From positions 384 through 18,951 of the forward strand of contig PQAQ01000247.1 in NCBI GenBank assembly GCA_003105305.1: a DNA stretch of 18,568 nucleotides, in the 5' to 3' direction. Shown one piece after another: positions 1-6,187 of this stretch. The position numbers and the translations under genes were made by a program. A model generated the notes under the pieces. It saw nothing but the letters and a program-made list of their open reading frames with translations. It did not search any database and was not told where the DNA came from. The stretch's first letter is position 1. Each line of letters starts with the position of its first letter. The DNA is from Candidatus Methylomirabilota bacterium (GTDB lineage Bacteria > Methylomirabilota > Methylomirabilia > Methylomirabilales > Methylomirabilaceae).

Positions 1-273
1 ATAATCAAACTGCGTAATGGCCGCCTTGTGAAAGTTATACCCCTCCAGCGGCACATTTCCCGAAGTCTGTACGTACCCGTCCGCTTTGGCCTGCTGCAGA
101 TCCTGATACCGCTGCGTTGCCGATCGAAGATCCGCAATAAGCCTCGCGAGGGCGAAATCCTTTTCCGGCTCCTTCGCATACCAGTGATCGTGACTCATGT
201 AGAATTCGGACGCCAACGCGAGCCCTGCAGCCAGCGCCGCGACCGCCACAAACGCGATAACTTGCCTTTTCAC
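1..273 (-). CDS. Small exported protein, partial (C-terminus beyond left edge)
   Basis: The first 91 codons of a minus-strand gene are present, starting at GTG (273-271) behind a strong Shine-Dalgarno (AGGAGAAGGT). The N-terminus is a signal peptide: KRQ, then a hydrophobic Ala/Val/Leu stretch to about residue 21, with probable cleavage after ALAS. The mature part has a short charged helix (ALARLIADLRSATQRYQDL) followed by a KADGY motif and a PLEGYNFHKA segment. This resembles small periplasmic proteins with a conserved 'A.ADGY' motif whose function I do not know. The start overlaps the hpnR stop (GTGA), so the two are translationally coupled and probably share an mRNA. The GTG start, the RBS and the signal peptide all support a real gene. 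The function is not assigned. Confidence 0.72.
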   Translation of the reverse strand, partial: MKRQVIAFVAVAALAAGLALASEFYMSHDHWYAKEPEKDFALARLIADLRSATQRYQDLQQAKADGYVQTSGNVPLEGYNFHKAAITQFDY

Positions 274-1808
274 TGCACCTTCTCCTCTTCAGCCTGTTGA
301 ACCACGCCCACCCCGGCTCCTGCCGCTCGCTGACCCGCCGCCATCGGCGCGTGAACGAACAGCTTGACCGGTGTCGGCTTCTCCTCCTGTTTATCCGGCG
401 GCGGGGTCAGGGTGTATCGCACCTCCTTAAAATGGTCACCGTACTGCCGATCAGGATTATAGACCTGCGAAAACTTCCAGAGCATCCGGACGAAGTTGGT
501 CTGACCCTGAAGCAACAGCCTGGATGCCGTCGCAAAGGTCCCTCGTACCGCCGCCCAACCCAGGTGTTTACGATTCAAGACCGCCTGGGTCTGGACCAGC
601 TCCTCATAGAACCGTTTAAGCGGCAGCGTGGTGGGCAGTACCGCGTGCTGAACGTCGAAGAGGCGGTAGTCGAGCGAGGTCAGCCGTCTCGATTCGGTCA
701 GCCAGGTCTCGGTCCCGGGATACGGCGTGTTAACCGTCAGATGGACGATCTCCGGGACGCCGGCGGCCCACTCGCGAATGACCCGGAACCGCTCCTCATC
801 CCATCCAGAATCGGCGATGATGTTGAGGGCGACGGTGAATCCCATGGTCCGCGCCACCTCCAGGGCCTTAAAGTTGTCGCTGGGCGTGACCCGCTTCCTG
901 ATCGCCTTCAGACCCTCCTCGTCGAGCGCCTCCAGACCGAGGAACATATATCGGAGTCCGAGACGCTTCCAGTAGGCGAAGACCTCTTGATTACGCAGCA
1001 ACACATCGCACCGGGTCTCCAGGTAATACTGCTTGCGGATCCCCCGACGCTCGATCTCGCGACCGATCGCCATCCCGTCTTCCGGATGGATAAAGGCCAC
1101 GTCATCTACGATAAAGGCATTGGGCTCCTGCATCCTGGCGAGATCTTCCACGATCACCTCCGGAGAGACCTTTCGGTAGCTTCGACCGTAAAAGGTCCAT
1201 GCGCTGCAAAATGAGCAATCCCAGGGACAGCCGCGAGTAAACTCAATCGACGCGCAAGGGTCCAGGACCCCGATGAAATATTTATGGCGTCGGCGGGCCA
1301 GGTCCCGGGCCGGCAGCGTGCGATCCAGGTCGTGCAGCATCATCGGCGGAGGGCCCACCGCGGAAGCCGTCACGACCCCGGGCAACGTTTCGATCCCTCC
1401 ATCCGAGATCGCTTCCAGCAACAGCGGGACGATCGGCTCCCCTTCTCCGCGCACAATGCAGTCGATCGCGCCCTGCGCATGCCCGAGCAGCTCTTGCGGA
1501 ACAAAGGACGCGCTGTGGCCTCCAACAAAGATGAAGCAGTCAGGCAGCAGGCGCTTGGTCTCTTTTGCCAGATCCAGCACCTCAGGGACATTCGCTAAAA
1601 AGCTGAGCGAAAAGCCTACCGTCTGAGGGTGAAAGTCTTGGAGTTCTCGCAGATAGTCCTGGCGATTGAACACCTGAAGGTCAACAAGCCTGACCTCGTG
1701 ACCGGCCAACCGGGCGGCCTGCGCCACCCTCTCCAATCCGAGCGGCTCCAGCCGGAGGAACAGTTCAGAGTACATCAGACAACTTGGATGCACAAACAGG
1801 ACCTTCAC
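270..1808 (-). CDS. hpnR: Hopanoid C-3 methylase HpnR (B12-binding radical SAM)
   Basis: This 512-aa protein begins with a cobalamin-binding Rossmann domain (about residues 1-150, opening MKVLFVHPSCLMYSE), followed by a radical-SAM barrel. The [4Fe-4S]-binding cysteines are C194, C198 and C201 in RGCPWDCSFCSAW. The N-terminal signature, the GVLDPCASIEF lead into the cluster motif, KQYYLETR, NTPYPGTETW and LFDVQHAVLPT are all features I associate with the HpnR family. HpnR uses SAM and methylcobalamin to methylate hopanoids at C-3 of ring A, at the cytoplasmic membrane. The last ~45 residues are a low-complexity Pro/Lys/Ala/Gln tail. The start is GTG at 1808, with GGAGG six bases upstream. It lies 52 bp downstream of the cytochrome gene, in the same direction. 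Another B12 radical SAM enzyme is possible but unlikely. Confidence 0.92.
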   Translation of the reverse strand: MKVLFVHPSCLMYSELFLRLEPLGLERVAQAARLAGHEVRLVDLQVFNRQDYLRELQDFHPQTVGFSLSFLANVPEVLDLAKETKRLLPDCFIFVGGHSASFVPQELLGHAQGAIDCIVRGEGEPIVPLLLEAISDGGIETLPGVVTASAVGPPPMMLHDLDRTLPARDLARRRHKYFIGVLDPCASIEFTRGCPWDCSFCSAWTFYGRSYRKVSPEVIVEDLARMQEPNAFIVDDVAFIHPEDGMAIGREIERRGIRKQYYLETRCDVLLRNQEVFAYWKRLGLRYMFLGLEALDEEGLKAIRKRVTPSDNFKALEVARTMGFTVALNIIADSGWDEERFRVIREWAAGVPEIVHLTVNTPYPGTETWLTESRRLTSLDYRLFDVQHAVLPTTLPLKRFYEELVQTQAVLNRKHLGWAAVRGTFATASRLLLQGQTNFVRMLWKFSQVYNPDRQYGDHFKEVRYTLTPPPDKQEEKPTPVKLFVHAPMAAGQRAAGAGVGVVQQAEEEKVQ

Positions 1809-1860
1809 CGCACGCCTCCACCGCCTAACTCAAACCAACAGCTATCAACGATCCACATCG

Positions 1861-3213
1861 TCAGGACACCGTCACGTCTTCCGTAAAGAGGGGAAAGGAT
1901 CGCGCTCGCCCCTCACGCATGGCCTGCTCAAGCAGGGCCTTGGCCTCCTTCGTTTTAGTTTTAGGCGCCGTCGCCTCATAAAACTGAATGTAGAAATCGT
2001 CCGGCACAACGACGACGGACGCGCGCAGCGTAAGTCCCGCTTGATCGACACCCCTGACATAGCGCACCGTTCGGCTTTCGCCGGGCGCAATTCGGGTATC
2101 AAATAACTCGCGCGTCAGGTCGAGCGTCACCTCCCGCCCGATCCGCTCCTCATGCGCGCTGTTCTCCACCAACTTTCCGTCCGCATCCACCAACTCAAAC
2201 CGGACGATGATCTTTGGCGTCACATAGGTCGGGGCATAATGTCCCACGCCGACATTGGCCAGCGTGATCTCCGCACGAAGCTGCTCGCCGACCTGATAGC
2301 GCACCTTCTCCAGCGAAAGACGGACAGTGACGCCCTGTTTGACCATGTCGGGGTCATGGATGCCCCTCCACAGATGCCGTCGGTCCGGCATATGGCAGCT
2401 CTGACAGCTCTTCCCTTCTCGCGCGGAAGGCCCCTCCTTCCATTCATTGTAGGTATTTTCGAGCAGCTTCCCGTTCAGGGTATAGCCGTCCGACTTGAAC
2501 TGGTGGCAGCCTTTGCAGAACTCGGCGCGTTCGAACGCAGCCGTCCTGATGGCGCCACCATGCGGCAATTGCTGTGCGGGCGCCGAATTGTCGATTGAGC
2601 CGCTCCGCTTCGGCGGTCCGAAACGCTGGTGTCCGCGCACATGGCATCCTGCGCACGTCACACCCTTGTACTGGAGTGCGGCTGAAAACGCGCGATTGGT
2701 CCTCAACCTCGGCGCAGCCTCCTCCCCATCAGGTGCGGTAATCGACAACGATCGGCCGCCTCGTTGCCTCTTCTTCACTCGAGAGGATGCGACCTCCTTC
2801 TTTCTAGCCTGTTCCTGCTGTTCGGTGAGAGGGGCATGACAACTGTAACACAGAAGCGCTATCTTGGGGTTATCATGGATCGACTCCATGGTCTGACCTC
2901 TCACCCCCGGCCCCATGCTTTGGCTATGTAGACTCCTGATCCAGTCCTCATACTGCGCTCGGTGACAGCCACCGCACACGTCCGGATCGAGTGATGCCTC
3001 GACTGAGGAGAAGTTCGCCGGCGGCTCGCCTTGAGGTGGGATAGGTACTTGCCAATGGCGGGTGAGAAAATCGAGCTGAGCAGGGTCATCGGTTGCCGGC
3101 CTGGGCTCACTGATCGCCCATGCCTCAACTCCAGGTCCCAGGCTGGCGCCGGCAATGGAGATGCACAAGCAAAGCCATTTCATCGTTCGACCGACGGCGC
3201 GGTTCAGCATCAC
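1861..3213 (-). CDS. Exported pentaheme cytochrome c (c554-like N-terminus, beta-rich C-terminus)
   Basis: This 450-aa protein has a signal peptide (hydrophobic about 12-30, AWA cleavage region) and five CXXCH heme-c sites at residues 80, 122, 187, 233 and 270 (CGGCH, CYSCH, CAGCH, CKGCH, CQSCH). The spacing, and the W-x-x-S-x-H after the first site, resemble the cytochrome c554 and nitrite-reductase-like multiheme superfamily. The last site is CQSCHMP. Residues about 295-410 contain no heme motif and look like beta strands (VRYQVGEQLRAEITLANVG), probably an Ig-like domain. It should be a periplasmic electron-transfer protein; the partner and substrate cannot be told from sequence. GTG 3213, ATG 3210 and ATG 3183 are all possible starts and none has a strong RBS. 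It lies between an FmdB-like gene (48 bp) and hpnR (52 bp), in one apparent operon. Confidence 0.85.
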   Translation of the reverse strand: MMLNRAVGRTMKWLCLCISIAGASLGPGVEAWAISEPRPATDDPAQLDFLTRHWQVPIPPQGEPPANFSSVEASLDPDVCGGCHRAQYEDWIRSLHSQSMGPGVRGQTMESIHDNPKIALLCYSCHAPLTEQQEQARKKEVASSRVKKRQRGGRSLSITAPDGEEAAPRLRTNRAFSAALQYKGVTCAGCHVRGHQRFGPPKRSGSIDNSAPAQQLPHGGAIRTAAFERAEFCKGCHQFKSDGYTLNGKLLENTYNEWKEGPSAREGKSCQSCHMPDRRHLWRGIHDPDMVKQGVTVRLSLEKVRYQVGEQLRAEITLANVGVGHYAPTYVTPKIIVRFELVDADGKLVENSAHEERIGREVTLDLTRELFDTRIAPGESRTVRYVRGVDQAGLTLRASVVVVPDDFYIQFYEATAPKTKTKEAKALLEQAMREGRARSFPLFTEDVTVS

Positions 3214-3261
3214 GGTGCACCCGATACGGCACCATGCCCGCTCTCGACCTCGTCTCTCACC

Positions 3262-3426
3262 TTAGCTCTTACGGGAGGTCTTCGCAAAAAAGGTTGTGAA
3301 GACCGCTTCCGGTTTTCCGGCTCCACATTTTGGGCACTTCAGCCGCTTAGTTGCCCGTTCCTTGATTCCCATGGTCAGCGAGAATTTCTTACGACACTCT
3401 ACACACCTGAAATCGTAGCTCGGCAT
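3262..3426 (-). CDS. FmdB-family zinc-ribbon protein (54 aa)
   Basis: A 54-codon frame from ATG 3426 to TAA 3262 encodes a compact zinc ribbon. It opens MPSYDFRCVEC and carries a second pair, CPKC, about 20 residues later, giving cysteines at 8, 11, 31 and 34. The MP-x-Y-x-F/Y-x-C-x-x-C opening is the hallmark of the FmdB 'putative regulatory protein' family, small zinc-binding proteins of uncertain role first linked to formamidase and amidase regulation. The tail is basic (AKTSRKS). The RBS is strong: GGGAGGG about seven bases before the ATG. It is the first gene of the minus-strand group leading to the cytochrome and hpnR, with a promoter about 140 bp upstream. The role in this operon is unknown. 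Confidence 0.85.
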   Translation of the reverse strand: MPSYDFRCVECRKKFSLTMGIKERATKRLKCPKCGAGKPEAVFTTFFAKTSRKS

Positions 3427-3569
3427 TAGTGTGTCCCTCCCTTTGCACGATTCTCATCCATATGACTCTACTGCGGATACCGGACTGACCTACTCAGCCG
3501 CGTCGGCTGCCGAAGGGTCGTGTTCCAGTGCCGACCCCAACGGGCGAGCGTACCCTGAAAAACGCTGAT

Positions 3570-3599
3570 ATTATAGGGCCGATAGCGCGAAGAAATCAA
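3570..3599 (-). promoter_or_regulatory. Sigma70-like promoter for the fmdB-cytochrome-hpnR operon
   Basis: On the minus strand, TTGATT (3599-3594) is followed by an 18-bp spacer and a perfect TATAAT (3575-3570). A start near 3562 would give a leader of about 136 nt before the ATG at 3426. The stretch 3427-3633 holds no other gene that I can support. The response-regulator gene stops at 3634, just upstream. Confidence 0.55.
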
Positions 3600-3633
3600 T
3601 GCGGAAAGAGCCTCAGCCGCCCGGTCCTGCCGA

Positions 3634-4014
3634 TCAACTCACAACCCGCGATACAAGTCGAGCGACGGTCTGAAGAAAAATGGGCATATCGAGGGGCTTG
3701 GGGAGGAAGTCGTCACAACCGGCCTCCACAGCCTGCATCCGGTCTTCCCGCCTGCTGAATGCGCTCGTCACCAGGATAGGGATGGCCCGCGTCTCGGTAT
3801 CGCCCTTCAGTTCTCGCGTAAGGGTAAACCCATCGATCTGCGGAAGCTGTAGGTCCATGATGATGAGGGCCGGGCGCTCGGCCTTCACCAGATCCGGAAG
3901 GCCAAACCCGTCCTCCGCCTCAAGCACACGATATCCGGCCGCCGTCAGCGTGATCGTCACCAACTCGCGATTCATTGGGTTATCCTCTACGACAAGAATC
4001 TTTTCTCGCGCCAC
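3634..4014 (-). CDS. Single-domain response regulator (CheY/DivK-like)
   Basis: This 126-aa protein is a lone receiver domain with no output domain. The acidic pocket is E10-D11 (LVVEDN), the phosphoacceptor is D54 (IIMDLQLP), the switch Thr is T83 (LVTSAF) and the conserved Lys is K106 (LPKP). The GTG start at 4014 lies one base after the kinase stop codon (TAA-C-GTG), so translation is coupled. It is almost certainly phosphorylated by the adjacent kinase. Like CheY or DivK it must act through protein-protein contact or pass the phosphate on, since there is no DNA-binding or enzymatic domain. The ultimate target is not in this window. Confidence 0.93.
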   Translation of the reverse strand: MAREKILVVEDNPMNRELVTITLTAAGYRVLEAEDGFGLPDLVKAERPALIIMDLQLPQIDGFTLTRELKGDTETRAIPILVTSAFSRREDRMQAVEAGCDDFLPKPLDMPIFLQTVARLVSRVVS

Positions 4015-4015
4015 G

Positions 4016-5614
4016 TTACTCGTCCCTTTCTACACACGCTTGGGAGTAGAGCGGCAACCGGACGGTAAAGGTGCTCCCATGGCCTTCTCCCTCTGACGCC
4101 GCCCAGATCGATCCCCCATGCAATTCAACAAGTTGCTTCGTCAGCGCAAGACCCAGTCCCGCACCTTGAAACTGTTTCGTCAGGGCGGGCTCGAGCTGTG
4201 TAAATGTCCGGAAGAGCTTGGAAAGATCGTCGGACCTGATCCCGATCCCGGTGTCGGACACGGCGATCTCTATGAAGTCGCCAGGGTGTGGGGTGTGGGG
4301 TCCACCCCCCGACCTATTGCTTCCTGCCTCCTGGAGACTGCCTCCCGCTTCCTGGTATCCGGCACCAGGAACACACCGCGCGGCAACGGTAATCCGCCCC
4401 TCTGTCGGCGTAAACTTGACGGCATTCGACAGCAGATTATAGAGGATCTGCTTGAAGCGCGTAGGGTCGGCCTTAATGATCGGGAGATCGCGATCCATCG
4501 ACAGTTCGAGCGACTGCCGCTTCTGCTCGGCTTGCGGACGGACAGCGTACACGGCCGCTTCGATGGCGTCCCGGAGCGGGAACGGTTGGAGTTGAAGTTG
4601 GACCTTACCCGCCTCAACCTTCGTCAGGTCAAGAAGATCAGTGATCAGTGAGAGGAGGTGCTGTCCGCTTGTAATAATATTCCGAGTGAACCGCATCTGC
4701 ATCTCGTTTAAGGAGCCGATGCTCGCGTCTTGAAGCAGCCAGGCAAAGCCGATGACTGAGTTCAGCGGTGTTCGGAGTTCGTGAGACATATTGGAGAGGA
4801 ATAATGACTTGTGCCGAGAGGCCTCCTCAGCCTGTTCGAGTGCCGACTGCAGTTGCCGCGTGCGCTGCTCGACTGTGATCTCAAGGTGATCCCGCGCCTC
4901 CTGCAGGGCCGTATCCCGCCGTTGAATCTGTGTCAGCATCTCGTTGAATCCGGTAATCAATTGGCCCAATTCATCCTGATGAGATCCGGCAACTCGGACT
5001 GAATAGTCTTGTGTCTCTGAGACCCTTGCCACACTATGCGCAAGACTGATAATCGGCTCGGAGATCACAGCCTCAAGCCGTGAAGCCAGAATTAACGCGA
5101 CCAGGGAAGAGGTGAGCAACACACCAAGAACGATCAGCGCACCGACCTGCAGCCGAGTATACACCTCTCGCGTGTCCGCCTGAATGTACAGCGTCCCGAT
5201 TCTCTCCCGGTCGAGGACGATCTGCTGAAATACGATGAAGCGGCCACGCTCCAATCGACTGCCGTCCGCTCCCGGTGCGACCGGAATCGCGTCGCCCTCT
5301 TGATGTCGTGGGCAGTACGCGGCAAAGATGGTCCCCTGTTTTGTGTAGATGGCCGCCGACAGAATCCGAGAGTCCTGCCGCAGCGCAGCAAGCGTCTCTT
5401 CTGCGGCCCGCGGATCGTTGAACGCGAGCGCGGCTGAGCTGTTCGCCCCGATGACGTCGGTCAAGCTCATCAGCTCACGGGTCATGGCCGAGCGGTAGGT
5501 CACCGCCTCGTAGAGAATGAACGCTGCGCCGGTCAGCACAAGCGCAACGCTGGTGGTCAGCATCGTGATGCGTCTCAGTTTTTTTTGGATCGGGACGTCC
5601 CGGAACAGACTCAT
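4016..5614 (-). CDS. CHASE8/HAMP sensor histidine kinase
   Basis: This 532-aa inner-membrane kinase has TM1 at about 17-36; a periplasmic domain at 37-156 with the CHASE8 signature (GANSSAALAFNDPRAAEETL, then AAIYTKQGTIFAAY); TM2 at 157-177; HAMP at about 178-232; a coiled coil at about 233-268; HisKA with phosphoacceptor H278 (SNMSHELRTPLN); and HATPase_c with an N-box (N394/N397), DTGIGI (454-459) and GAGLGLA (484-490). CHASE8 is the sensor domain of YfiN/TpbB, which the YfiR protein controls, and a YfiR gene lies immediately upstream. The ATG at 5614 is four bases past the yfiR stop, with GGGGGA in the yfiR tail as RBS. Residues about 415-445 are an odd Gly/Gln/Pro-rich insertion between ATPase strands, encoded by 7-bp repeats. 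No receiver domain is fused; the receiver is the next gene. Confidence 0.94.
   Translation of the reverse strand: MSLFRDVPIQKKLRRITMLTTSVALVLTGAAFILYEAVTYRSAMTRELMSLTDVIGANSSAALAFNDPRAAEETLAALRQDSRILSAAIYTKQGTIFAAYCPRHQEGDAIPVAPGADGSRLERGRFIVFQQIVLDRERIGTLYIQADTREVYTRLQVGALIVLGVLLTSSLVALILASRLEAVISEPIISLAHSVARVSETQDYSVRVAGSHQDELGQLITGFNEMLTQIQRRDTALQEARDHLEITVEQRTRQLQSALEQAEEASRHKSLFLSNMSHELRTPLNSVIGFAWLLQDASIGSLNEMQMRFTRNIITSGQHLLSLITDLLDLTKVEAGKVQLQLQPFPLRDAIEAAVYAVRPQAEQKRQSLELSMDRDLPIIKADPTRFKQILYNLLSNAVKFTPTEGRITVAARCVPGAGYQEAGGSLQEAGSNRSGGGPHTPHPGDFIEIAVSDTGIGIRSDDLSKLFRTFTQLEPALTKQFQGAGLGLALTKQLVELHGGSIWAASEGEGHGSTFTVRLPLYSQACVERDE
4284..4360. repeat. 7-bp-periodic degenerate repeat inside the kinase gene
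   Basis: Two adjacent blocks keep a 7-bp period on the plus strand. The first is GGG runs at 4284, 4290/4291 and 4297/4298 (GGGTGTG units). The second is GCTTCCT (4319), GCCTCCT (4326), GGAGACT (4333), GCCTCCC (4340), GCTTCCT (4347) in exact register. On the coding strand they are read through in frame as a low-complexity loop in the HATPase domain. The composition differs from the flanking conserved codons and looks like intergenic repeat DNA captured by the gene. Confidence 0.7.
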
Positions 5615-5618
5615 GTTA

Positions 5619-6185
5619 TTATTCCCCCGATACGATTCGCGCCAACCTGAGCAGATGCGAGCTGATCTGCAGGTTCGCCTTCTCGGCGGTCTCCACGTTG
5701 ATCTCGAACTGGATCTTGTCCTCGACCGTAATGAGGTTGATCATCCCGCCGCGCCGCGCAAATCCCCTGATATCGCTGACCGTCAACGTGCTGGTCCCCT
5801 TCAACCGCTCCAGAATTGCCGCCAGGCGGCTTTCCATTGCGGGGCTGACATACAGGATATGGCAGAACGCTAATTCCTCCGGTGTCTTAAACCGTTTGAC
5901 TGCCACTCGACGGCCCTTCGTCTCCTTACCCTCAATCGATTGAAGCGCGCTCACCATAGGACCACCGTCGACCACTCCAATGCAGATGGTGTATTGGTTA
6001 TTCTGGAAAGCTTGCGGCGGCCACTCGACAAATTTGGAGAACTGATACAGAAACGCCGCCTTGACCTGATATTCCAGGGGCGGCGACTGGGCGTCGGCAC
6101 CATGAGGATGTAGCCCGTCGGTGCCGCCTGTTATCGACAGAAGACAGAGTACAATCACACATATATAAATACGCCGTCCGATCAA
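5619..6185 (-). CDS. YfiR-family (DUF4154) periplasmic protein
   Basis: The mature protein matches the YfiR/DUF4154 family throughout: YQVKAAFLYQFSKFVEWP at its N-terminus, ICIGVV, GRRVAVKRF, CHILYVS, then LTVSDI-GF-GGMINL, FEINV-A and SSHLLRLARIV at the end. In Pseudomonas, YfiR is a soluble periplasmic inhibitor of the CHASE8 diguanylate cyclase YfiN; here the next gene is a CHASE8 histidine kinase. I chose TTG 6185 as start, two bases after the TonB-receptor stop. It yields a 188-aa protein with a proper signal peptide (IGRRIY, hydrophobic core, GADA cleavage). The frame stays open to GTG 6269, inside the receptor gene, but that would put about 28 extra residues before the signal peptide. 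No strong RBS is seen, so reinitiation after the receptor is likely. Confidence 0.9.
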   Translation of the reverse strand: MIGRRIYICVIVLCLLSITGGTDGLHPHGADAQSPPLEYQVKAAFLYQFSKFVEWPPQAFQNNQYTICIGVVDGGPMVSALQSIEGKETKGRRVAVKRFKTPEELAFCHILYVSPAMESRLAAILERLKGTSTLTVSDIRGFARRGGMINLITVEDKIQFEINVETAEKANLQISSHLLRLARIVSGE

Positions 6186-6187
6186 CG

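Noticed and set aside
297..1214. Long open frame (305 codons) on the plus strand opposite hpnR
   Set aside because: It is the antisense shadow of a gene with full family motifs; the Arg/Pro/Leu/Gln-rich product has no recognisable domain and no RBS context.
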